A stretch of 64,000 nucleotides of DNA from Zhenhengia yiwuensis (GCF_014384995.1 NZ_JACRSY010000018.1:21799-85798); one strand, 5' to 3'; shown: positions 42,499 through 51,744, numbered from the stretch's first letter. Notes: generated from the letters alone by a model not told the origin. Program-made: numbers and translations.

Positions 42499-42600
42499 AA
42501 AAAAAGCCCTAATATCCCTTTAAGATATTAAGACTCATACACCGTTCAATGTATAACCTTCTTAGCCTCTCTGGACTATCTTAAAGGTATCCTATTCATT
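42499..42600 (-). promoter_or_regulatory. PyrR-binding attenuator leader
   Basis: On the minus strand the leader holds AGTCCAGAGAGGCT (42577-42564), matching the PyrR loop consensus ARUCCNGNGAGGYU, inside a hairpin closed by ACCTT/AAGGT (42588-42556). A terminator follows: AGTCTTAATATC (42535-42524) pairs with GATATTAGGGCT (42516-42505), then seven U. The antiterminator is CCTTTAAGATA (42587-42577) with TATCTTAAAGG (42527-42517), 11 bp perfect, which competes with both. PyrR plus UMP should therefore stabilise the anti-antiterminator and stop transcription. Confidence 0.85.
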
Positions 42601-42607
42601 ATGTATG

Positions 42608-42636
42608 AGTATATAGTAACCGGTTTCTTATGTCAA
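42608..42636 (-). promoter_or_regulatory. Promoter of the symporter transcript
   Basis: Minus strand TTGACA (42636-42631), 17-nt spacer, TATACT (42613-42608). Transcription would begin just before the attenuator. Confidence 0.72.
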
Positions 42637-42679
42637 TAAAGTCCCAAAATGTCGTACTATTATTAATTCATTTTATCTA

Positions 42680-42967
42680 CTATTTCTTCCCACAAATTGG
42701 GCACTCTTCTACCTCCTTTTTAATTAAGCTACCACAATCCTTACATTTCACTTTTCCTTCTAAGTCAGCCTGAATTAATAAATGCTCTAGGTTATTGATT
42801 TTCTTCATCATACGTTTTTGATTCATGATTATATCTGATAACCCTATGCAAATGGCAGCAATCATCCCGATAAAGATAGCAATAGGAATACCCTCCGCAC
42901 CCAAAATAACTACACTTAATCCTACTCCTATAAATCCAATCCACCCTGCTATGTACAATACTTCCAT
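42680..42967 (-). CDS. Small membrane protein with zinc ribbon
   Basis: A 95-residue protein with two or so membrane helices (residues 3-45), a short helical linker and a carboxyl zinc-ribbon: CKDCGS, then 13 residues later CPICGKK. Start 42967 is taken because AGGGGAGAG lies upstream; a 57-nt longer frame has no such site. Proteins of this build are common and uncharacterised in Firmicutes. It is alone, with a terminator on the minus side of the next gene. Confidence 0.6.
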   Translation of the reverse strand: MEVLYIAGWIGFIGVGLSVVILGAEGIPIAIFIGMIAAICIGLSDIIMNQKRMMKKINNLEHLLIQADLEGKVKCKDCGSLIKKEVEECPICGKK

Positions 42968-43034
42968 AATCTCACTCTCCCCTTTTAGTTTTATAACTTG
43001 CGAAACTTTGGTTTTATGTATCATTACTAGAATA

Positions 43035-43076
43035 TAAAAAAGACTTACTTTTATTATTTCTTAGCAAGTCTTTTCT
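43035..43076 (-). terminator. Terminator after the exonuclease gene
   Basis: Arms aaaagactt (about 43037-43045) and aagtctttt (43066-43074) give, on the minus strand, a hairpin followed by TTTTTT. It lies downstream of the exonuclease III stop. Confidence 0.65.
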
Positions 43077-43086
43077 TTTGTGTCAT

Positions 43087-43839
43087 CTATTCAAGCTCTA
43101 TACCAACTGGGCAATGATCTGAGCCCATTATTTCATGATAAATGGTTGCATTTTGAATGCGTTCTATAAGTCTTTTAGAAATTAAGAAGTAGTCAATACG
43201 CCACCCTGCATTCTTCTCACGTGCTTTAAAACGATAAGACCACCAAGTATAAGCGCCTTCCTGCTCTGGATTAAAGAAACGGTAAGTATCTACAAATCCA
43301 CTTTCAAGAAGCTCTGTAAATTTGGCACGTTCCTCATCTGAGAAACCTGCTGAACCTCGGTTTGTCTTAGGATTTTTAAGGTCAATCTCTTGATGGGCTA
43401 CATTAAGGTCACCACACACAACAACAGGTTTCATTTGGTCAAGATCCACAAGATATGCTCTAAAAGCATCTTCCCATGCCATTCTAAATTCTAACCTTGC
43501 AAGCTCTGACTGAGCATTTGGTGTATAAACCGTTACAAAATAAAACTCTGGGTATTCTAGTGTAATCACCCTACCTTCATGATCAAACTCCTCTATTCCC
43601 ATACCAAGTTTTATACTAAGAGGCTCCTCTTTTGTAAAGATAGCTGTCCCTGAGTAACCTTTTTTCTCAGCATAGTTAAAGTATTGATAATAGCCAGGAA
43701 GGTCTAATTCTATCTGTCCTTCTTGTAATTTACTTTCTTGAATGCAGAAAATATCTGCATCTACTTCATTAAAGAACTCTAAAAAGTTCTTTTTTACAAT
43801 GGCACGTAGCCCATTAACATTCCATGATACACATTTCAT
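43087..43839 (-). CDS. xth: Exodeoxyribonuclease III
   Basis: A 250-residue ExoA/Xth AP endonuclease that repairs abasic sites. The EEP fold motifs are present: SWNVNGLRA at the start (Asn), the metal Glu in CIQESKL, VTVYTPNAQ, the active-site GDLNVAHQEID, and the terminal SDHCPVGIELE with catalytic Asp-His. The length is standard. It lies 18 nt behind the HAD phosphatase gene on the same strand. Confidence 0.94.
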   Translation of the reverse strand: MKCVSWNVNGLRAIVKKNFLEFFNEVDADIFCIQESKLQEGQIELDLPGYYQYFNYAEKKGYSGTAIFTKEEPLSIKLGMGIEEFDHEGRVITLEYPEFYFVTVYTPNAQSELARLEFRMAWEDAFRAYLVDLDQMKPVVVCGDLNVAHQEIDLKNPKTNRGSAGFSDEERAKFTELLESGFVDTYRFFNPEQEGAYTWWSYRFKAREKNAGWRIDYFLISKRLIERIQNATIYHEIMGSDHCPVGIELE

Positions 43840-43857
43840 CTTCTGTTCTCCTTCTTG

Positions 43858-44505
43858 TTAATCTCCTAGTAAATAAGTTGCCAGTTGCTCTACTGTATCT
43901 GCTATACAACACGCTCCTGCTTCTTCTAATTCATTATCTTCACTATAACCATAGCTTACGCCAATAGCCTGTAGACCATGCTTTTTAGCGCCTAATATAT
44001 CGAATTTTCTATCTCCCACCATTATAATGTGGTCTTTTTGAGTTAAGTTATACTTTGCTAAAATATAACCTATAACCTCATCTTTCTCTACACGTGTGCC
44101 ATCTAACTGTGAACCTACTATTTCAGTAAAATATTTATCTATATTAAAATGTGCTGCAATTTGGCTTGCAAATACAGTAGGTTTTGAAGTAGCAATAAAA
44201 AGCTTCATGTCTCTACTATGAAGCTCTTCTAATAATGCTACTATACCAGGATAAACTTCATTTTCATAGAGTCCTATAGGTTTAAAATATTCTCTATAAT
44301 CTTCTACTGCCTGCAGCGCCTGTTCTTCACTAAAGTTATAAAACTCCATAAAAGAATACTTAAGAGAAGGGCCAATAAACTTTTCTAGCTCATCCCTGCT
44401 TTCCACTTCTATGCCATGTTTTTTAAGGGCATACTGTACAGCTTTTGTAATACCTTCTTTAGGATCTGTCAACGTTCCATCTAAATCAAATAATATGTAT
44501 TTCAT
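43858..44505 (-). CDS. HAD-family phosphatase (phosphoglycolate phosphatase-like)
   Basis: A 215-residue HAD hydrolase, motif I LFDLDGTLTDPK (nucleophile Asp), motif II IATSKP, motif III Lys region and motif IV GDRKFDILGA. It belongs with the Gph/PpaX/5'-nucleotidase group acting on small phosphates. Start 44505 (MKYILFD) follows aaagggaggtt; a 27-nt longer frame is not needed. It may be co-transcribed with exonuclease III, as such pairs clear repair products, but this is inference. Confidence 0.87.
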   Translation of the reverse strand: MKYILFDLDGTLTDPKEGITKAVQYALKKHGIEVESRDELEKFIGPSLKYSFMEFYNFSEEQALQAVEDYREYFKPIGLYENEVYPGIVALLEELHSRDMKLFIATSKPTVFASQIAAHFNIDKYFTEIVGSQLDGTRVEKDEVIGYILAKYNLTQKDHIIMVGDRKFDILGAKKHGLQAIGVSYGYSEDNELEEAGACCIADTVEQLATYLLGD

Positions 44506-44550
44506 CTTAACCTCCCTTTCTAATCTACTCACTTCTAGTACTTAGCTTAA

Positions 44551-45792
44551 TCATATCACAACTTTATAAATCTTTTCAAAAAAATACCTTAAAGTCTCTT
44601 CTTTAAAACAGACTTTAAGGTGCTTTTTAGTTATTTTCTTTTTCGTTTTAAATATTAAATAGGCCACAAGACAGGCTCCTACTACGGATACCCCTACTAA
44701 AATAGTAGCTGACATCTGCCATCCCATACTTTCTGCTGTCCCCAGTATGACCGGACTACAAGCAAATACACCAATATAATAAACCAGATTAACGAGGGCA
44801 AGTGTATAGCCTATACAAGCTGGTCTCTTAGCTACTGCTGGTGCTATGCAGAACATCGCTGTTAAAGTAACACCACCAAATAAGGCTGTGAGTATTGTAT
44901 GTAAAACAAAAGTTGTAGGACCTAATAAAGTTGTCATCATGCATGTTAGGGCAAGTGCAATAAATCCAAGTAAGGTCACTAACATAGGCTTACCTGTCTT
45001 ATCTACAATAAAGCCACACAGAATACAGAAAGGAATCCCAAACAGACCATTTAAGCTAGCATAGAAATTTGCCTCATTAGGCGCTAGGCCATAAAGTCCT
45101 GTAAAAAGCTGAGGATAGCTTGTTACAAAAGTAAAGAGTACAAAAGCAATACACCCCATAGCACCTGCTACAATCCATGTATGCTTATTTTTACTAGCTT
45201 CTTTCAATAAGCCTTTCTCTTGCCTTTCACTTTGCATATCTTCTGGCATTTTGATAAAAACCAAAACGAGTACAAAACAAAGTGCAGCAAGTCCTCCTAC
45301 TATGAACCATAAGCTTTTTAAACCAAAAGTATTTGTAATTGGTAAGCAGGCATTCATTGTGATAAAAGAGCCCACTGCTGCAAAAGTATTAAAGATTCCA
45401 ATTGCTGAACCTGCCTTTTCACCAAACCATGTATTAATCATAACAAGTGCTACAAGAATAATCATGGCAAAGGCTATACCTTCTATCATACGACTTAATA
45501 AAAGTACATGATATACCTTTGTCATGCCTCCAAGCATATTTCCTACACATAAACTAGCCATCAGACAAAGTAAAAGTTTTTTAGGCCCTAATTTATTCAT
45601 AATACTTGCTCCTGGAATAGCAAATACGATTCCACCTACTGTAAAAATAGACATAAGCCAAGAAGCTTCTGAAAGTGAGATATTCATTTGTTCACTAAGT
45701 AGGCCCATAATAGGTGGTACCTTTAATTGACTAAGTGCTACCGTAACCCCCGATAAAAATAAAACTAAAAACATAAACCATTTGCTTTTCAA
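44551..45792 (-). CDS. MFS transporter
   Basis: A 413-residue, twelve-helix major facilitator. The amino end VALSQLKVPPIMGLLSEQMN and the motif NKLGPKKLLLCLMA (loop 2-3) fit the CynX/NimT or OPA-like anion group. The carboxyl tail is long and basic (KKKITKKHLKVCFKEETLRY). Substrate unclear. The gene ends 46 nt before the HAD gene and has a possible ribosome site aggaggagac at its start. No regulator is adjacent. Confidence 0.82.
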   Translation of the reverse strand: MKSKWFMFLVLFLSGVTVALSQLKVPPIMGLLSEQMNISLSEASWLMSIFTVGGIVFAIPGASIMNKLGPKKLLLCLMASLCVGNMLGGMTKVYHVLLLSRMIEGIAFAMIILVALVMINTWFGEKAGSAIGIFNTFAAVGSFITMNACLPITNTFGLKSLWFIVGGLAALCFVLVLVFIKMPEDMQSERQEKGLLKEASKNKHTWIVAGAMGCIAFVLFTFVTSYPQLFTGLYGLAPNEANFYASLNGLFGIPFCILCGFIVDKTGKPMLVTLLGFIALALTCMMTTLLGPTTFVLHTILTALFGGVTLTAMFCIAPAVAKRPACIGYTLALVNLVYYIGVFACSPVILGTAESMGWQMSATILVGVSVVGACLVAYLIFKTKKKITKKHLKVCFKEETLRYFFEKIYKVVI

Positions 45793-45868
45793 ATTAAGTC
45801 TCCTCCGGTTGTAAAAATATAAAGTTTGATTAACTTTATAAGTCTACTACAAGGCAGCCTTAAAATCC

Positions 45869-46702
45869 TTAACATAGGCTTTGTTTAATCAGCTCTTTTC
45901 CATCATATAGCCTTGTAATTTCATTCTCTCTATACATCCATTCCATACAGAGGTTAAAGTCTTCTAACCGAATGGGTGCTTGATTTTCAAATTCGAAATT
46001 TGCCATTCGCTCTGCAAAAGCAAGGGGATAACCTAATTCTTGATGGCATACTTTGACTTTTTCTTTGCTTTCTAATGCATTAAAAAGCTGCCCGGCTTCT
46101 TCAAGCGCATTATGGAAAGCCTGTACACTCTCTCTATGCTTCTCATAGAAAGTTTGACCAAAGGCCCACATAACAAGATTTTTATCACTATTTCTCGTAC
46201 TCCATATAATATGATGTCCTTTTTCTGTAAGGTCTGTTACAAAAGGTTCTATAGCTACAAGAGCATCTATTTCTCCCTTTTCTAATGCCTGCATACGCTC
46301 ATAAGAGTTATTCATCCATACAATCTTCGCATCTGGCACTATATCTTTTAAATCATTTTCAAGATATAGCCTAAAGAGCCCTTTACGGTTAACTCCTACT
46401 TTAATGCCTTTATAAGGAGGTGTAAGTCCCTTTCTACCTACAAGATGAATAGTACGTGTTAGATTAGAGGTGAGTACAGCTTTTTTCCCTTGTTCTAATA
46501 TATAGAAGAAGAAAGTTAAATCCCCCATCATTACATCTGATTTACCTTCTATAAAAGGTTTATTCCCATCAAAGGTAAAATCTTCTGCTAAATCTAGATA
46601 AACTTTTAACCCACGTTTTTCAAATAATCCTCTTCGATCTGCTAATAAGGCTGGGATAATAAGAGGGTTTTTCTTTGTATGATGTAAATGAATTGGCTCC
46701 AT
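45869..46702 (-). CDS. Leaderless periplasmic-binding-protein-fold protein (NMT1/THI5-like)
   Basis: A 277-residue protein resembling the NMT1/THI5/SsuA type II binding-protein fold: PLIIPALLADRRGLFEKRGL, FIEGKSDVMMGDLTFFFYIL, and EKGEIDALVAIEPFV. There is no signal peptide or lipobox; the first residues are MEPIHLHHTKKN. Such leaderless type II folds are used by enzymes (MqnA and MqnD of futalosine menaquinone synthesis, THI5) as well as receptors. It is the last gene of the ABC-UbiA operon, 15 nt after the UbiA gene. A biosynthetic role with UbiA is inference; a receptor role is unlikely without export. Confidence 0.7.
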   Translation of the reverse strand: MEPIHLHHTKKNPLIIPALLADRRGLFEKRGLKVYLDLAEDFTFDGNKPFIEGKSDVMMGDLTFFFYILEQGKKAVLTSNLTRTIHLVGRKGLTPPYKGIKVGVNRKGLFRLYLENDLKDIVPDAKIVWMNNSYERMQALEKGEIDALVAIEPFVTDLTEKGHHIIWSTRNSDKNLVMWAFGQTFYEKHRESVQAFHNALEEAGQLFNALESKEKVKVCHQELGYPLAFAERMANFEFENQAPIRLEDFNLCMEWMYRENEITRLYDGKELIKQSLC

Positions 46703-46717
46703 ATAAACTCCTTTCGC

Positions 46718-47641
46718 TTACTGCATGATAAGTCCAAGTAAAAATTCTACACTTAAAATCGCATGAAAACTATAAATAAGCAAAAGTGGTCTTGGCCCCC
46801 ACTCCTTGCCCATAGCAGGATATACTTCCTTTATCTTGTAGTAGTCTTTATACCAGCGTCTATATCCAAATTCACCAAATATAATAAGACCACTTATAAA
46901 CATCCACCAAGTAATGCCTCCTATAAGAAATAATGCACCCCAGCATAATACCATAAAAATGGCCTCTGGAATAATAATCTTAATGGAGTTTCTAAACCCA
47001 ATAACATGAGGAAGTGTTACTCTTGCACCTTTATCTTTTTCATAATCTGAAGTATTGTTTGTAGACATTAAAAAGACCGTCATCATCATAGGAATACAAG
47101 CATAAAGTACAATCTCTGGTGTTAAATTTCCTACTTGTATAGCGGTAGACAGAAAGCTACTTAATCCGCCTACAAAAAGCCCCGATATAGCTTCTCCTAT
47201 AGGATAAACAATATAGGGTTTAGGCCCTAATGAATAAGTCACTGCTGCTAATGCACCTAATAGACCCATTCCTAATATAAACAGACTCTTTGTAAGAAGC
47301 ACTACCATAAGCCCACTTATTCCTCCCAAGGCTAGAAAGCCTACCAGTACAATAAGAGCATCCTTAAGTGTAGCATCTCCTCTTACAAGTCCTTCACTCC
47401 CTTTATGGCCTGTCATTGTAGATTCATTTTCTTCCTTTTTCAGATAGCCTCTTATTTCATTCGCTACATTCGCTACAATATTAAAACTAAATCCACTTAT
47501 AAAGAACCATACAAGTGTCCAAAATTTTAAGCTTCCACTTAGATAAGCTCCATATAATCCCCCACTTAATATAGGAAGACCTGTAGCAAAGCCTGTCCTA
47601 ATTTCCATGACTGTGTACGCACGTTTTAAAAATTCTTTCAT
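46718..47641 (-). CDS. UbiA-family prenyltransferase
   Basis: A 307-residue membrane prenyltransferase with eight or nine helices. It has the second Asp motif SDYEKDKGARVTLP (DxxxD). The first motif region reads NVANEIRGYLKKEE where NDxxDxxxD would be usual, so the metal-binding Asp residues appear replaced by Glu/Gly. UbiA enzymes join isoprenoid chains to aromatic rings (MenA, UbiA, heme O) or make membrane lipids. Start 47641 overlaps the permease stop (TAATG), with aggGAG upstream; the 111-nt longer frame lies inside the permease gene and is rejected. Acceptor unknown. Confidence 0.85.
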   Translation of the reverse strand: MKEFLKRAYTVMEIRTGFATGLPILSGGLYGAYLSGSLKFWTLVWFFISGFSFNIVANVANEIRGYLKKEENESTMTGHKGSEGLVRGDATLKDALIVLVGFLALGGISGLMVVLLTKSLFILGMGLLGALAAVTYSLGPKPYIVYPIGEAISGLFVGGLSSFLSTAIQVGNLTPEIVLYACIPMMMTVFLMSTNNTSDYEKDKGARVTLPHVIGFRNSIKIIIPEAIFMVLCWGALFLIGGITWWMFISGLIIFGEFGYRRWYKDYYKIKEVYPAMGKEWGPRPLLLIYSFHAILSVEFLLGLIMQ

Positions 47642-48468
47642 TATCGTATACTCCCTGCTGTAATACCTTGGTAAATATATTTTTGCAGCATAAAGAATAG
47701 AATTAACATAGGTATCATACTGATTAAAATAGCTGCACTTATAACATGCCAATCTGTTTGGTTAGGGCCTACAAATCTATAGATAGTCGTTGAAACTGTA
47801 TTCATCTTCTCCCCCGGCATATAAAGATATGGAATATAAAAATCATTATAAATGGCAATCATTTTAAGTAAGGCTACTGTAGCCGTAGCAGGTTTGAGAA
47901 GTGGAAAAATAACCCTACTATAAATCTTATAGTAAGATGCTCCCTCTAAAATCGCTGCCTTATCCATTTCCTTAGGAATTTTATCTAATGCCTGCAGATA
48001 GATATAGACCATAAGCACATCTGCTCCTATGTAAATAACGATAGGTGCCAATAGTGTATTATAAAGTCCTAGCTTATGCATGAGCTTAAACGTGCCCACC
48101 TGTGAAATTTCCAAAGGCACAATAGAGACTAATAGATAAGCAAATAAAATAGTCTTTTTAAACTTAAAGTCAAAACGGTTAATGATATAGGCTACCATAG
48201 AACCAATGATAATACTTCCACCAACTCCAAAGAGCAGTAAAATAAAAGTGTTTGTAAATCCCATAAGCATTTTGCCTTCATTAAAAGCTCTTATATAATT
48301 ATCAAAGTTCAAGAAGTTCTCAGTTGGTACCATTCCAGCTGTATTTACAAACTCATCATACGTTTTAAAGCTACCAAAGAATAAAGTTATAAGCGGGAAA
48401 AATATAATAAAGCTCCACAGCAATAAGCTTCCATATTTTAATAGACTTATCATGACTTTTTTAATCAT
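47641..48468 (-). CDS. Carbohydrate ABC transporter permease (MalG-like)
   Basis: A 275-residue inner-membrane permease with six helices and the EAA loop EMDKAAILEGASYYKIYSRV near residues 178-197, followed by PLLKPATATVAL. It is the second permease of a CUT1 (maltose/oligosaccharide) importer. It overlaps the neighbouring permease gene by 8 nt and the UbiA start by one base, so the whole set is translationally coupled. The helices and length are typical. Confidence 0.92.
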   Translation of the reverse strand: MIKKVMISLLKYGSLLLWSFIIFFPLITLFFGSFKTYDEFVNTAGMVPTENFLNFDNYIRAFNEGKMLMGFTNTFILLLFGVGGSIIIGSMVAYIINRFDFKFKKTILFAYLLVSIVPLEISQVGTFKLMHKLGLYNTLLAPIVIYIGADVLMVYIYLQALDKIPKEMDKAAILEGASYYKIYSRVIFPLLKPATATVALLKMIAIYNDFYIPYLYMPGEKMNTVSTTIYRFVGPNQTDWHVISAAILISMIPMLILFFMLQKYIYQGITAGSIR

Positions 48469-49336
48469 CTTCTACCCCCTTATAGATTTTATTTTGAATA
48501 GCTGTAATGGCTAAAATAACAAGACTAACTATAACAGCCATACTCGCCGCAAGACCAAACATCTTCTTCTCAAAAGCTGTCTTCATAGTTTGAAGTAAGA
48601 AAGTCATAGTCCCATTAGAGCCATTTGTTAAAATGAGTGGTAATTCAAAAGTAGATAGAGCGCCTATTGTTAATAATATGAAATTTATTTTAAGTACGAT
48701 TTGAATACCTGGTAAAATAACAAGACGCACTTTCTGCCACCAACTAGCTCCTTCTATCTCTGCTAACTTGTAATGTTCAAGTGGGACACACTGAACAGCC
48801 CCAAAATATAAAATAAAACTTTTACCTGTATGACGCCATATAGAAATAAAACCTAGGGTATAATTTACAACTCTAGGATCTCCTAACCAATAGCGTGTAT
48901 GCTCAGTAAGTCCTATCAGTTCTAAGAGACTGTCAAAACTTCCTCCCGGGCTAAAAAATAGTCTAAAGAGCATCGCTACAGCCATCCCACTTATGAGGCA
49001 AGGAAATACAAAAGTTGCCTTAAAGAAATTTTTACCCTTTACTTTAGTAGAGAGTAAAATAGCAAAAAAGAGAGCAATCACAATCTGTATAAACCCTGCT
49101 ATAAAATAAATTAAGCTATTAAAAAATACTTTTAAATAAACTGGATCTGTTAGAATTTTAATATAGTTAGAAAAACCTACATAAGTTTTAACTGGTGACA
49201 GACCATTCCATGAGGTAAAACTATATTCTATGAGTGCAAAAATAGGATAAATGCCAAAAGTAAAAAGTAATAATAAAGGACAAAAAAGAAAGCAGCCAAT
49301 CAGCTGTCTTTCTTTTTTAGTTTTATTACTTAGCAT
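48461..49336 (-). CDS. Carbohydrate ABC transporter permease (MalF-like)
   Basis: A 291-residue permease with six helices, an EAA loop (EHYKLAEIEGASWWQKVRLV near residues 188-207 of the longer frame) and the amino-terminal LFTFGIYPIFALIEYSFTSW typical of UgpA/MalF. Start 49336 is an ATG; the 33-nt longer frame starts at TTG with no ribosome site. It overlaps the end of the binding-protein gene by 11 nt. Confidence 0.92.
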   Translation of the reverse strand: MLSNKTKKERQLIGCFLFCPLLLLFTFGIYPIFALIEYSFTSWNGLSPVKTYVGFSNYIKILTDPVYLKVFFNSLIYFIAGFIQIVIALFFAILLSTKVKGKNFFKATFVFPCLISGMAVAMLFRLFFSPGGSFDSLLELIGLTEHTRYWLGDPRVVNYTLGFISIWRHTGKSFILYFGAVQCVPLEHYKLAEIEGASWWQKVRLVILPGIQIVLKINFILLTIGALSTFELPLILTNGSNGTMTFLLQTMKTAFEKKMFGLAASMAVIVSLVILAITAIQNKIYKGVEDD

Positions 49337-50630
49337 ATTCACTTGCAGCCTTTTCCCAACGTGCTTCAAGGCTATTTACATAGTTTTCATAGCTTTCATA
49401 TTGATCAGGGTAAAGTCCCATATTAATGACTTGTTGAAGTACCTCTGTAAGTCTTGCTACACCTACTTCATTGGCAATGCTCGTGTAAACTGTCTCTACT
49501 TCAGCCGTTACTGGTGGGGCTGTTAAAACAATATTATTATTTTCAAAGATAGCTCTTTCTTCAGGATCTAAGTCAGCAAGTGCTGGTGACATACCACCTA
49601 AATCATCAGCATATTCACTTTCAGCTGAGATAAAGAAATCAAGGAAAGCTCTAGCAGTTGCTTTATTTGTACTGTTTACATTGATTCCTACTACTTCCGG
49701 TGCCCCAAATGCAATACTTGTTTTGCCATTTACCTTAACTGGCATAGGTGCAATCTCAATATCACTTACATCTGAAAGTTCCTCAATCGCTTTTTCATCT
49801 TGAGACCCTTTCATCATCATAGCAATTTTACCATCTGCTAGCATTTGTTTACCTTGAGCAAAGTCAATAGTAACTGGGTCTGGCTCAGTAAACCCATTTG
49901 TTGTAAGGGCATAGAAAAGATCCATGACTTGTCTTATAGGCTGTCCTGGCATGAAAGCTGTACCACTTTGAAGCATAGCCTCTTTATAATTTTCTCCTCC
50001 GAAAGATGAGAGCATGCCCCCCCATGTTCCAAGTCCTGAATTATAGTTGGTAAAGAAAGGAATAGCATCTGTATTGTCTTTAATTTGCTGACAAGCTGCT
50101 AAAAGCTCTTCTATTGAAGTTGGAAAAGTTTTAATCCCTGCTGCTTCAAATACATCCTCATTATAAATAATCCCTAATGAGTTAATAGCTGCTGGTAGTC
50201 CATATGCTATGCCATTATAATCAGCTTCCGTTACATCAATATAAGCTTTACCTAACTCTTCTACTGTACCTAATGGCTCAAAATAGTTTGGATACATTTC
50301 AGGCTCGCCTGACATGCTGAAAGGTACAAAAAGAACATCCCCATAATCTGTTGTATTCATTCTTGTTGTAATATAGTTATTATAATCTGAAGAAGATTCC
50401 CAAATAATATCTGTTACAGATGGGTAGAGAGCTTTAAACTCTTCTTCTATATCTGCAAAAAGTTCCTCTGCATCTGTACGAGAAGTTACAACTGTGATTG
50501 TTCCTCCTATGTCACTTGTATTCCCATTAGTTGTTCCACCATTTGGAGTAGTGCCTTGACCTCCATTTCCATTTGCACAACCTGTAAAAATCATTGGAAT
50601 AAGGGGTAGTACCGCCATCCATTTTCTCAT
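49326..50630 (-). CDS. Extracellular solute-binding lipoprotein, family 1
   Basis: A 434-residue CUT1-type binding protein with signal peptide and lipobox MIFTGCANG (Cys about residue 18), followed by a Gly/Asn/Thr-rich linker. It has the SBP_1 marks GGTITVVTSRTDAEE, TDYGDVLFVP and AFLDFFISAESEYAD. The ligand is a sugar or sugar-like molecule, not predictable here. Its ATG overlaps the ATPase stop (ATGA-type, 4 nt). Confidence 0.9.
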   Translation of the reverse strand: MRKWMAVLPLIPMIFTGCANGNGGQGTTPNGGTTNGNTSDIGGTITVVTSRTDAEELFADIEEEFKALYPSVTDIIWESSSDYNNYITTRMNTTDYGDVLFVPFSMSGEPEMYPNYFEPLGTVEELGKAYIDVTEADYNGIAYGLPAAINSLGIIYNEDVFEAAGIKTFPTSIEELLAACQQIKDNTDAIPFFTNYNSGLGTWGGMLSSFGGENYKEAMLQSGTAFMPGQPIRQVMDLFYALTTNGFTEPDPVTIDFAQGKQMLADGKIAMMMKGSQDEKAIEELSDVSDIEIAPMPVKVNGKTSIAFGAPEVVGINVNSTNKATARAFLDFFISAESEYADDLGGMSPALADLDPEERAIFENNNIVLTAPPVTAEVETVYTSIANEVGVARLTEVLQQVINMGLYPDQYESYENYVNSLEARWEKAASEYAK

Positions 50631-51706
50631 GTTACATTCCTCCTAATATTTTCTTTAGTTTCTTGGTCAAAATAATGTGCTTTCTCTAGGTCTAGTCTTA
50701 TCTTAACAGTGTCACCTTTTTTGTAAGCTACATCTCCATACGCTTTAGCAGTAAAACTGCAATTTTTATATTGTAAATAAAGAAGTGATTCACCGCCCAA
50801 ATAATCTACTTTCTGAAGAACTGCTTCTAAATGCACCTCTCCTTCTGTTACTATTTGAATATGTTCACTCCTTAGACCTAACAAATAGTTTCTATCTTCC
50901 TCTAGAACTTGCTTTTTTGTAATAATTTCAATCTCTTCTTCTAAAAGTATGCCTCGCTTTGTTCCTTTGCATGTAAATAAACTAATAGAAGGTCTACCGA
51001 TAAACTGTGCTACAAACAAATTCTTAGGTTCTTGATAAATTTCACTTGGAGAGCCTACCTGCTGAATCTCTCCCTTATTTAAAATCACAATGCGGTCAGC
51101 CATGGTCATAGCCTCTATTTGGTCATGAGTCACATAAAGCATCGTTGCATGAAGGGCCTCATGCAACTTTTTAATTTCCTGGGACATATTATCTCGTAAT
51201 TTAGCATCTAAATTTGAAAGTGGCTCATCCATTAAGAAGAGCTTAGGCTTTCTCACCATTGCTCTTGCAAGGGCTACACGCTGTCTTTGTCCTCCAGAAA
51301 GTTTTTTAGGTTTGACCTTTAGATAGGATTCTAACTCTAAAAGTTTTGCTGCCCATGTTACTTTCTCTTCTATAACTTTCTTAGATTCTTTTCTTATCTT
51401 CATACCAAAGGCAATATTGTCATAGACAGTTAAGTGAGGGAGTAAAGCATAGTTTTGAAAAACCATAGCTACATCTCTATCTTTAGGATGTTTATCTTGA
51501 ATAGACTGACCATCTATTAAAATATCACCACTTGTTAAGGTTTCAAATCCACAGATCAGCTCAAGCAAAGTAGACTTTCCACTACCGCTTGGCCCTACTA
51601 CTACAATGAGTTCACCATCTTCAACTTGAAGATTAAAGTCTTTGAGAGCATAAGACTTATTGGTTTCATATCTCTTAGAAACTTTATTAAACGTCACATT
51701 TCCCAT
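50627..51706 (-). CDS. CUT1-type ABC transporter ATPase (MsmK/UgpC-like)
   Basis: A 359-residue ATPase with Walker A GPSGSGKST near residue 40, signature LSGGQRQR near 135, Walker B KLFLMDEPLSNLD, switch His in LYVTHDQIEAM and a carboxyl TOBE domain (about 280-355). It is the first gene of the operon and drives the adjacent importer. Start 51706 (MGNVTFN) follows aaaggtgg; a GTG 12 nt upstream is possible. Transporters of this class may have a dedicated ATPase, as here. Confidence 0.93.
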   Translation of the reverse strand: MGNVTFNKVSKRYETNKSYALKDFNLQVEDGELIVVVGPSGSGKSTLLELICGFETLTSGDILIDGQSIQDKHPKDRDVAMVFQNYALLPHLTVYDNIAFGMKIRKESKKVIEEKVTWAAKLLELESYLKVKPKKLSGGQRQRVALARAMVRKPKLFLMDEPLSNLDAKLRDNMSQEIKKLHEALHATMLYVTHDQIEAMTMADRIVILNKGEIQQVGSPSEIYQEPKNLFVAQFIGRPSISLFTCKGTKRGILLEEEIEIITKKQVLEEDRNYLLGLRSEHIQIVTEGEVHLEAVLQKVDYLGGESLLYLQYKNCSFTAKAYGDVAYKKGDTVKIRLDLEKAHYFDQETKENIRRNVT

Positions 51707-51744
51707 GTGCTTCACCACCTTTATGTATAAGTGCCTAGCACATT

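Noticed and set aside
42481..42610. T-box or other riboswitch upstream of the symporter
   Set aside because: No T-box sequence was seen; the PyrR loop consensus, with matching alternative hairpins, explains the leader.
45869..47641. Futalosine menaquinone pathway (MqnA/MqnD plus UbiA)
   Set aside because: No mqnB, mqnC or mqnE is present and the sequence looks more like NMT1/THI5; kept only as an analogy.
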